From Nonomuraea guangzhouensis (GTDB lineage: Bacteria; Actinomycetota; Actinomycetes; Streptosporangiales; Streptosporangiaceae), in contig NZ_JAHKRM010000024.1 in the NCBI RefSeq assembly GCF_019396345.1, positions 1-64,000 of the forward strand: 64,000 nt of DNA, given 5' to 3'. Positions 58,037 to 64,000 of this stretch are shown here, piece by piece. The first letter of the stretch is position 1; each line of letters opens with the position of its first letter. The notes under the pieces are model-generated. The model ran no database searches. It saw nothing but the letters and a program-made list of their open reading frames with translations, and was not told the origin of the DNA. The position numbers were made by a program, and so were the translations under genes.

Positions 58037-58303
58037 ATGACCACCGAACATCTGGACGGCAACGCCCTGGCCGGTCCGCTCGGCGAGATCTTCGCCGTGG
58101 ACATCACCGCGGCCATCGGCCGGTGCGCGAGCTGCGGGCTGACCGGTCCCATCGCCTCGCTCCGCGTCTACGGCCCCGAGCCCGGGCTGGTCGCGCGCTG
58201 TCCCGGCTGCGACGAGGTCGTGCTGCGTCTGGTCCGCGGGCCCGGCGCGGCCTGGCTCGACCTGCGCGGCGCCGTGTCGTTGCGATTGGGACTGCCCGAA
58301 TAA
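58037..58303 (+). CDS. DUF6510 zinc-ribbon-like protein
   Basis: An 88-residue protein with two Cys pairs (CASCG and CPGCD) in a zinc-ribbon arrangement and the start DGNALAGPLGEIFAVDIT, the DUF6510 pattern. It accompanies this molybdo-enzyme/flavoprotein pair and may be a small carrier or maturation factor; its role is not known. ATG follows the previous stop by 1 bp. Confidence 0.85.
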   Translation: MTTEHLDGNALAGPLGEIFAVDITAAIGRCASCGLTGPIASLRVYGPEPGLVARCPGCDEVVLRLVRGPGAAWLDLRGAVSLRLGLPE

Positions 58304-58415
58304 GGAATCTCACCCGATCCGGCTTAGTACACTCGGCACGCCAACCGGCCGAGATCTGTACGGCGGAGGTCTTGGCCGTGGGCAGCGGCCCGCGGCCCTG
58401 TCCCATGGGAGTCAC

Positions 58416-59822
58416 GTGAGCAACGGGCTGCTGGACGCGCCGCCGTCCCCCCAAGCGCCGGCCCGCGGCCGCAAGCACTGGCTGCGGTGGGCGATCGCGA
58501 TCGGGGTGACAGTCGTCCTGCTGATCGCGGGCGTCACGGTAGGCGTCATCGTCAAGCTGACCGGCAACCTGAAGCACGACGACGTCACGGCCGAGGACCT
58601 CGGCGCGACCCGCCCGCCCAAGGTCGCGGGCACCGCGATGAACGTGCTGATCGTCGGCTCCGACCAGCGCGACGGCAAGAACGCCAAGTACGGCCACCAC
58701 GTCGCGGGCGAGCGCACCGACACGATCATGCTCGCGCACGTCTCGTCGAAACGGGACAACGCGATGGTCGTCAGCTTCCCGCGCGACTCGCTGGTGCAAC
58801 TCCCCGCGTGCCGCGCCAAGACGGGCCTGACCGGCCAGCAGCCGCATCTGGGCATGATCAACGAATCGTTCAACTCCGGCGGCATCGCCTGCACCTGGAA
58901 GACCATCGAGACGCTCACCGGCATCCATATCGACCACTTCGTCAAGGTCGACTTCACCGGCTTCAAGAGCATGGTCGACGCGGTGGGCGGCGTGGAGATC
59001 TGCCTGCCCGAGGCGGTCGACGACAAGAAGGCGCTGCTCAAGCTGGCCGCCGGGCGGCAGACGGTCAACGGCGAGCAGGCGCTCGGCTACGTCCGTGCCC
59101 GCTACAGCCTGGGCGACGGCTCCGACATCGGGCGTATCCAGCGTCAGCAGATGTTCATCGCGTCGATGGTGAAGAAGGTCATGAGCGGAGAGACACTCAC
59201 CAACCCCGCCAAGCTTTACGGGTTCCTCGACGCCGGCACCAAGGCCGTCACCACCGACCCCGGCCTGACGGCCGGCGTCATGAAGGACCTGGCGCTCAGC
59301 CTGCAGGGCCTCAACGCGGGACAGATCCGCTTCATCACCACGCCGTGGCACTACTCACTCACCCAGCCGGGGCGGGTGGAGTGGGTCCAGCCGCAGGCCG
59401 GGAAGCTGTTCCAGATCGTGTCCAAGGACGAGAGCGTGCAGGGCGTCAAGGGCGGGCAGACCAAGGTGTCCAGGTCCAAGATGCAGATCGAGCTACGCAA
59501 CGGCACCTATCGCAGCGGTCTCGGCACGCAGGTGGCCGCCGCGCTGGAGCAGCGGGGCTATCACATCACCAAGATCGGCGACACGGCCCGCAAGCCGCAG
59601 GCGAAGACGACCGTCTTCTACGGGCCGAACGGGGAGACGGGTGTCCCGACCCTGACGAAGGACCTGCTCACCTCCCAGACGAAGCTGGTCGCGGCAGCGC
59701 AGACCAGCCGGTTGGTGCTGGTGCTCGGCAACGACTGGAAGGGCACCAAGCCCCTCGCCACCAACGACACCGAGTCGCTGAAGGGCTTCGACGCGACCCA
59801 CGACACGTGCGCATCGTCCTGA
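58416..59822 (+). CDS. LytR-CpsA-Psr (LCP) family glycopolymer ligase
   Basis: A 468-residue enzyme that attaches glycopolymers such as wall teichoic acid or arabinogalactan-type chains to peptidoglycan. A Pro-rich cytosolic N-terminus is followed by a TM helix (WAIAIGVTVVLLIAGVTVGV). The LCP domain (about 80-330) has NVLIVGSDQRDG, ERTDTIMLAHVS, VVSFPRDSLVQLP and ALGYVRARYS, with the expected Arg/Asp pyrophosphate residues. The C-terminal 100 residues are a LytR_C domain (IELRNGTYRSGLGTQVAAAL). GTG 58416 is the start. It ends in a bidirectional hairpin. Confidence 0.94.
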   Translation: MSNGLLDAPPSPQAPARGRKHWLRWAIAIGVTVVLLIAGVTVGVIVKLTGNLKHDDVTAEDLGATRPPKVAGTAMNVLIVGSDQRDGKNAKYGHHVAGERTDTIMLAHVSSKRDNAMVVSFPRDSLVQLPACRAKTGLTGQQPHLGMINESFNSGGIACTWKTIETLTGIHIDHFVKVDFTGFKSMVDAVGGVEICLPEAVDDKKALLKLAAGRQTVNGEQALGYVRARYSLGDGSDIGRIQRQQMFIASMVKKVMSGETLTNPAKLYGFLDAGTKAVTTDPGLTAGVMKDLALSLQGLNAGQIRFITTPWHYSLTQPGRVEWVQPQAGKLFQIVSKDESVQGVKGGQTKVSRSKMQIELRNGTYRSGLGTQVAAALEQRGYHITKIGDTARKPQAKTTVFYGPNGETGVPTLTKDLLTSQTKLVAAAQTSRLVLVLGNDWKGTKPLATNDTESLKGFDATHDTCASS

Positions 59823-59842
59823 TCAGGGTCGTCCTGATCAGG
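59818..59842. terminator. Bidirectional terminator between LCP and TetR genes
   Basis: CCTGATCAGG occurs twice, five bases apart; each is itself palindromic, so together they form a 10-bp stem with GTCGT loop. It overlaps the stop codons of both convergent genes (LCP stop 59820-59822, TetR stop 59838-59840). Confidence 0.75.
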
Positions 59843-60434
59843 CGATGAACGCCGAGAGCGCGGCCAGTGCCTCCACCACCTGGTGGGCGTCCGGGGTGCT
59901 CTCCGGGTCCAGCAGCCATTGGATCATCAGGCCGTCCGAGATCGCGATCAGCACCGAGATCAGGGCCTCCGGGGCGAACGGCAGCTCCACCCCCAACTCC
60001 GCCGCCGCCCTGTTGATCATGTCGATGCCCGCCTGCCTGGCCCTGCCGTAGACGGCGGCCAGTTTCGCTCTCAGCAGCTCCTCCCGCAGGGCGGCCGGGT
60101 AGGCCTCCACGGCCAGGACCAGTTGCGGGCGCATTTCGGCGAAGACGTCGACCAGAGCCACCATGGCGCGTTCGAGCATCTCCCTCGGGCCGGCCAGTGG
60201 GCCGCCGAAGACCGACTCCTCCACGTGCTCGATCCAGGCGTCGTAGGCGCTCACGATCGCCTCGTTGAGCAGGGCGTCCTTGCCGCCGAAGTGGTAGCCG
60301 ATGGAGGCCAGGTTGGTGCCTGACGCGGCGACCAGGTCGCGGGCGGTCGTCCGGGCGTAGCCCTTCTCCTGCAGGCAGTTGACGGCCGCCGCCAGGAGTC
60401 TCTCCCGGTATCCACCGAGCTCTGTTCTCGACAC
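59838..60434 (-). CDS. TetR-family regulator, divergent from a cytochrome P450
   Basis: A 198-residue repressor. HTH: LLAAAVNCLQEKGYARTTAR, then DLVAASGTNLASIGYHFGGK. I choose GTG 60434 (VSRTELGGY); the frame to 60785 is antisense to the P450. The 63-bp gap to the P450 holds two perfect AT-rich palindromes, so the protein probably controls both genes. Its ligand may be a P450 substrate (inference). Confidence 0.92.
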   Translation of the reverse strand: MSRTELGGYRERLLAAAVNCLQEKGYARTTARDLVAASGTNLASIGYHFGGKDALLNEAIVSAYDAWIEHVEESVFGGPLAGPREMLERAMVALVDVFAEMRPQLVLAVEAYPAALREELLRAKLAAVYGRARQAGIDMINRAAAELGVELPFAPEALISVLIAISDGLMIQWLLDPESTPDAHQVVEALAALSAFIA

Positions 60435-60452
60435 GCGTCTTATGCTACTGAT

Positions 60453-60486
60453 ATATACGAGCGTATATGACGTACGTATATATACG
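60453..60486. promoter_or_regulatory. Double palindromic operator between tetR and the P450 gene
   Basis: Two perfect symmetric elements lie side by side: ATATACG-AG-CGTATAT (60453-60468) and CGTATATATACG (60475-60486). They share the half-site CGTATAT, fit two TetR dimers, and end 11 bp before the P450 start codon. Both promoters must lie in this 63-bp gap. Confidence 0.8.
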
Positions 60487-60497
60487 GAGGTAGAAAG

Positions 60498-61784
60498 ATG
60501 CTCCCCCCTGGACCGAAACTCCCCACGCTGCTCCAGACCGCCTGGCTCCTGACCGACCCGGTAGGCGCGTTCGAGAAGTGCCGCCGCAAGTACGGGCCGA
60601 TCTTCACGCTGCGCTTCTTCGGCTTCCCGCCCGAGGTCTACGTCGCCACCCCCGAGCTGGCCGAGCAGGTCTACCGGCTCGACCAGGGCGGCGGCCGGGC
60701 CGGGCGGGTCCGGCGTGACTTCCTCGAACCGATGGTCGGCGCGCACTCGCTGCTCACCCTGGACGACGAGCCGTGGTGGCGGCACCGGCGGCTGCTCACC
60801 CCGCCGCTGCGCGCCAAGCAGATCGCCGGGTACGAGGGCGAGATCGCCGCCATCGCCGCCGAGAAGATCGCGACCTGGCCGCTCGGCACGCCGTTCGCGC
60901 TGCGCGACCGCATGCAGGAGATCACGCTGGAGGTCATCATCCGGCTGATCTTCGGCATCCGCGACGCCCAGCGGCTCGACCGGCTGCGCGTGCTGCTGCC
61001 GAAGCTGATCGAGGTCGGCGGCTCGGCGTCCCTGATGCTGCTGCCGCCGCGGCTGCGCGAGGCCACGCGGCGCCTGCCGTTCACGCCGTACGGGCGATTC
61101 CTGCGGTTACGCGCGGCCGTCGACGAGATCCTGTTCGACGAGATCGGCCGGCGACGCGCCGAGCCGGGCGGCACCGACGTGCTGGGCCGGCTGCTGGAGA
61201 CCGAGCTCGGCGACCAGGAGGTGCGCGACGAGCTGATCACCCTGCTCATCGCCGGCCACGAGACGACGGCCACCGGGCTGGCATGGGCGTTCGAACGACT
61301 GCTGCGCACCCCGGGCATCCTCGACCGGCTGCCGCACGACGAGGAGTATCTCGACGCCGTGGTCAAGGAGGCACTGCGCGTCAGACCGGTCGTCTTCGAG
61401 GCGCCCCGGCTGGTCGACGCCCCGCTGCGGCTGGGCGACTATGAGGTGCCCGCCGGATGGTACGCGGCACCGCTCATCGCGCTCATCCACCAGGACCCGT
61501 CGGTCTGGCCGTCACCGGAGGAGTTCAGGCCCGAGCGCTTCCTGGACGGCGCGGACGCCCACGGCAAGGCGTGGATGCCCTTCGGCGGCGGCCGACGCTT
61601 CTGCGTCGGGGCCCAGCTCGCCCTCCTGGAGATGCGCGTCATCCTCCGAGAGGTGCTGAACCGCCTGGAGCTCTCCGCACCAGATCCGGCGCCGGAGGCC
61701 AGGCGGCTCAAGCTCGTCACCCTTGCCCCTGCAAAGCTGACACGCGTCAGCGCGCGTGCTCGGACTCCTGCTCGGACGCCGTAG
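60498..61784 (+). CDS. Cytochrome P450
   Basis: A 428-residue soluble P450. I-helix AGHETTA with the oxygen-activating Thr, the EALR of the ExxR motif, PERF loop (EEFRPERFLDG) and heme-binding FGGGRRFCVGAQLA with the ligand Cys. The N-terminus PPGPKLPTLLQTAWLLT and overall look place it nearer the CYP110/CYP135-138-type bacterial group than the polyketide hydroxylases; the substrate is unknown. No ferredoxin is adjacent. ATG 60498 has GGAGG upstream. Confidence 0.95.
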   Translation: MLPPGPKLPTLLQTAWLLTDPVGAFEKCRRKYGPIFTLRFFGFPPEVYVATPELAEQVYRLDQGGGRAGRVRRDFLEPMVGAHSLLTLDDEPWWRHRRLLTPPLRAKQIAGYEGEIAAIAAEKIATWPLGTPFALRDRMQEITLEVIIRLIFGIRDAQRLDRLRVLLPKLIEVGGSASLMLLPPRLREATRRLPFTPYGRFLRLRAAVDEILFDEIGRRRAEPGGTDVLGRLLETELGDQEVRDELITLLIAGHETTATGLAWAFERLLRTPGILDRLPHDEEYLDAVVKEALRVRPVVFEAPRLVDAPLRLGDYEVPAGWYAAPLIALIHQDPSVWPSPEEFRPERFLDGADAHGKAWMPFGGGRRFCVGAQLALLEMRVILREVLNRLELSAPDPAPEARRLKLVTLAPAKLTRVSARARTPARTP

Positions 61785-61917
61785 TCGGGTGCATCTCGTC
61801 ATGCGGCGAGTCGGCGCCCAGCTCCTCGCGGAGCCGGTCGTAGTCGATGTTGTGATTGGTGTACTTAAGCTGGCGAGCGACCTTCGTCTGCTTCGCCTTG
61901 GCTCTTCCTCGGCCCAT
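61747..61917 (-). CDS. DUF3073 family small protein
   Basis: A 56-residue basic protein beginning MGRGRAKAKQTKVARQLKY and ending SEQESEHAR, the highly conserved actinobacterial DUF3073. Function unknown. ATG 61917 has GGGAG six bases upstream. Its 3' end overlaps the P450 gene's last 38 bp in the opposite direction. It is shorter than the usual 60-70 residues. Confidence 0.93.
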   Translation of the reverse strand: MGRGRAKAKQTKVARQLKYTNHNIDYDRLREELGADSPHDEMHPTTASEQESEHAR

Positions 61918-62003
61918 GGCTACTCCCTAGTCCCCGCTGTCATCCTAGCCAACAACGTTACGACTTGAAGAATTATGCAAGTGCGCTGGATTAGTCTGGC
62001 AGT

Positions 62004-62336
62004 ATGCACGTGGAGGTCAACCAGGCCAAGGCCGATTTCTTCCGAACACTCGGCCACCCCGCTCGCATCAGAGTGTTGGAGCTACTTCAAGAAGGCCCGC
62101 TTCCCGTCCGGGAACTCCTGGCCCAGATCGACATCGAGCCGTCCAGCCTCTCCCAGCAGCTGGCGGTCCTGCGAAGAGCCGGGATCGTGAGCGCCATCCG
62201 TGAGGGAAGCACCGTCGTCTACACGCTGGCCACTCCCGAGCTGGCCGACCTGCTCGGGGCCGCGCGCCGCATCCTCACCGACATGCTCGCCGACCAGGGC
62301 GAACTCCTCGCCGAACTACGCGCCGAGGTCCCCTGA
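62004..62336 (+). CDS. ArsR-family HTH regulator
   Basis: A 110-residue winged-helix protein (FFRTLGHPARIRVLELLQEG, PSSLSQQLAVLRRAGIVSAI, then REGSTVVYTLA). The metal-binding Cys cluster of classical ArsR (ELCVCDL) is replaced by PVRELLAQIDI with no Cys, so it is not an arsenic sensor; it may respond to another ligand or redox state. It stands alone, with no transporter next to it. The next 199 bp (62337-62535) hold no supported gene. Confidence 0.88.
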   Translation: MHVEVNQAKADFFRTLGHPARIRVLELLQEGPLPVRELLAQIDIEPSSLSQQLAVLRRAGIVSAIREGSTVVYTLATPELADLLGAARRILTDMLADQGELLAELRAEVP

Positions 62337-62535
62337 CCGAGGGCCGCCACCGGTACGGAGACGCCGCGGCCGACCAGGGCGCCTGAGAGCTACGACGACG
62401 CTGTCAACCGCCGAAAGTAAGAGCACGGGCTGGTCTTTCGGCAGTGTCGGGCGCCTCGGGACCCTTCCTACGCTGCTGCCCATGGTCAGAACTCCCCGCA
62501 ACGCCGCGGCCGTCCTGGACCGCCCACTCACCGAG

Positions 62536-63204
62536 CTATCCGCCGAGACCTCCTGACCGAGGAGCGTCGCCCAGACCGTGGCGGAAGGCGTAGGTGACGG
62601 CCTGGGCGCGATCGCGGACCCCTGCCTTGGCGAACAGGTTGTTGATGTGGCTCTTGACCGTGGCCTCGGAGATGTGCAGCCGGGTGGCGATCTCCGCGTT
62701 GGAGTTGCCCTGGGCGATCAACCGCAGGACCTCGGCCTCGCGGTGGGTCAGCCCGTCGGGCAGCCCCGGAGCCGCCGATGCCGTCTTGGCCACGGCCTCG
62801 GCCAGACGGCGCTGCACGCGCGGGGCGAACTGCGCCTCACCGCTCGCCACGACCGCGATGGCCCGCGCGAGCGACTCGGCGTCGGTGTCCTTGGTCAGGT
62901 AGCCACGGGCACCCGCCCGCAGCGCCGCGAACACCGACTCGTCGTCGGAGTAGGTGGACAGCACCACGACCTCGGTGCCGGGATGCGCGGCGCGAATCGC
63001 CCGGGTCGCGGCCACCCCGTCGAGCCGCGGCATCCGCAGATCCATCAGCACCACGTCGGGCGACAGCTCGGCGACCAGCAGGACCGCCTCCTCACCGTCG
63101 GCGGCGGTGCCGACCACCTCGACGTCGGGCAGCAGGGCGAGCAGGAGCACCAGCCCCTCTCTCACCACGGTCTGGTCGTCGGCGACCAGGACCCGCACGG
63201 TCAC
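62536..63204 (-). CDS. NarL/FixJ-type response regulator
   Basis: A 222-residue regulator. Receiver: Asp55 in VVLMDLRMPRLDG, Lys in YLTKDTDAE. LuxR HTH: LTHREAEVLRLIAQGNSNAE, then HISEATVKSHINNLFAKAG. It follows the kinase gene on the same strand after 64 bp, so they form a second two-component pair in this window. Confidence 0.95.
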   Translation of the reverse strand: MTVRVLVADDQTVVREGLVLLLALLPDVEVVGTAADGEEAVLLVAELSPDVVLMDLRMPRLDGVAATRAIRAAHPGTEVVVLSTYSDDESVFAALRAGARGYLTKDTDAESLARAIAVVASGEAQFAPRVQRRLAEAVAKTASAAPGLPDGLTHREAEVLRLIAQGNSNAEIATRLHISEATVKSHINNLFAKAGVRDRAQAVTYAFRHGLGDAPRSGGLGG

Positions 63205-63268
63205 CGGACCATCCCCTTCTCCCGACGGCGCGCACTCATGCGGGCACCTCCAACGCCCTGACGCTCAC

Positions 63269-64000
63269 TCATGCCGGCACCCTCAGGACCACGCTGAACC
63301 CTCCCCCTTCCGCGCTCGTGGTGAGCGAGCCGCCGATGAGCTCCGCCCGCTCGCGCATCCCGATCAACCCGTAGCCCGCGCCGACTCCCCGGACGTCCGC
63401 CGGGCGTGTGGCCTTGCCGTCGTCGCGTACCTCGAGCTCGCACCAGCGCCCTAAGTGACGCAATGCGACCGAGACCGACGCGCCGGGCGCGTGCTTGCAG
63501 ACGTTGGTCAACGCCTCCTGCGCCGTGCGGGCGACCGCCAGCCTGGCCTGCGTCTCCAGCGCGTCGAGGTCCGCCTCGATCGACAGGGCGCACGCGGCTC
63601 CCGTGGTCGCGCGGAACTCCGCCGCCAGCCGTTCGAGTCGCTCCACCAGGGGTAACTCGTCACCCCTCAGCGTGTCGAGCGCTCTGCGGGTCTCCTCCAG
63701 CCCTGCCCTGGCCAGGCGTACGGCCCGCTCCACCCGATCCAGCGCGACGGCCGGGTCGCCGCCGTCCTTCAGCAGCATCCTGGCGCCCTCCAGATGCAGG
63801 ATCTGCGCGGACTGCGAATGGGCGAGGATGTCGTGCACCTCGCGGGCCAGCCTGGTGCGCTCCGACAGCACGGCCTCGCGCGCCCGGGCGGCGGCGATCT
63901 CCGCCGACTGCCGCTTGGCCATGGACAGGTGCCAGATCATGAAGGCGAAGACCGCGGAGTAGGCGAGCCCGGTCGTCGTCCCCATCGCGAGCCCCATCTC
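63269..64000 (-). CDS. NarL-type sensor histidine kinase (5' end beyond window)
   Basis: At least 243 C-terminal residues: one or more TM helices (TTTGLAYSAVFAFMIWHLSM), then the HisKA_3 box LAREVHDILAHSQSAQILHL and HATPase with N-box TAQEALTNVCKHAPG and GYGLIGMRERAELIGG. The His-box has the AHSQSA form common in actinobacterial DesK-like kinases. The N-terminus lies outside the window. Confidence 0.9.
   Translation of the reverse strand, partial: EMGLAMGTTTGLAYSAVFAFMIWHLSMAKRQSAEIAAARAREAVLSERTRLAREVHDILAHSQSAQILHLEGARMLLKDGGDPAVALDRVERAVRLARAGLEETRRALDTLRGDELPLVERLERLAAEFRATTGAACALSIEADLDALETQARLAVARTAQEALTNVCKHAPGASVSVALRHLGRWCELEVRDDGKATRPADVRGVGAGYGLIGMRERAELIGGSLTTSAEGGGFSVVLRVPA

Noticed and set aside
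55720..58152. 810-residue minus-strand frame
   Set aside because: Antisense to the histidine kinase, response regulator and redox operon.
62200..62556. 118-residue plus-strand frame after the ArsR gene
   Set aside because: It starts inside the ArsR gene in another frame and has no ribosome site or family motif; most of it is GC-driven sequence.

Overview
The window is high-GC DNA with frequent GTG/TTG starts, 4-bp ATGA/GTGA overlaps and very long antisense shadow ORFs, as in a filamentous actinomycete. A complete conservon (cvnABCD), a bacterial proteasome activator (Bpa), an EspI-like MinD ATPase, DUF3073, SPW-repeat membrane proteins and several actinobacterial GT-C mannosyltransferases support this. 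The gene mix looks most like Streptosporangiales (Nonomuraea-type), but I cannot fix the genus from sequence alone.

Layout. 1-5.7 kb: GntR remnant, aminoglycoside-phosphotransferase-like kinase, DoxX protein, an ECF42-type sigma factor with its DGPF partner, and an ankyrin protein; a 109-bp duplicated segment lies upstream of both the DGPF and the ankyrin genes. 5.8-8.7 kb: secreted GH16 beta-glucanase with a CBM13 lectin domain and a palindromic LacI-type operator, then a secreted protein. 9-12 kb: ECF sigma with its membrane partner, SnoaL-like protein, VapBC-type toxin-antitoxin. 12.1-15 kb: a damaged cluster with a thioredoxin-like membrane protein, an ABC-transporter/signal-peptidase chimera and a frameshifted Cys-rich peptide, next to a large protein of unknown family. 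15.1-19 kb: conservon. 19-29 kb: accessory metabolism and regulators (capsule-type glycosyltransferase-like protein, MarR/epoxide hydrolase, VOC/AraC/XRE/membrane operon, GNAT, DUF3800, SDR, metallophosphoesterase/DUF5946). 28.8-34.4 kb: TetR/MFS exporter/SPW operon, universal stress protein, M15 peptidase lipoprotein, Nudix-NYN fusion, STAS protein.

34.4-36.5 kb: tRNA-Ser(UGA) followed by a small insertion-like segment. It is bounded by copies of the tRNA 3' end, contains a fragment of the neighbouring MinD-like gene, and carries an ECF sigma/membrane-protein pair. 36.5-47 kb is mostly core-like: EspI-like ATPase, quinone oxidoreductase, Bpa, HAD phosphatase, cold-shock protein, serS, pheA, DUF4446. 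46-52 kb: two GT-C mannosyltransferases around a large repeat-rich membrane protein with an alkaline-phosphatase-like domain, probably cell-envelope glycan work. 52-64 kb: STAS protein, multicopper oxidase, NarL-type two-component system, molybdopterin oxidoreductase/ferredoxin-reductase/DUF6510 operon, LCP ligase, TetR/P450 pair with a double palindromic operator, DUF3073, ArsR, and a second NarL-type system cut by the window end.

Common themes are regulation (three ECF sigma factors, conservon, two NarL systems, two TetR, MarR, ArsR, AraC, XRE and two STAS proteins) and envelope biology. The most unusual stretches are the decayed peptide/redox/ABC cluster at 12.1-13.6 kb with its unknown neighbour, the tRNA-Ser segment, and the duplicated upstream segment at 4.4/5.0 kb. 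No transposase, integrase, CRISPR array or rRNA was seen.
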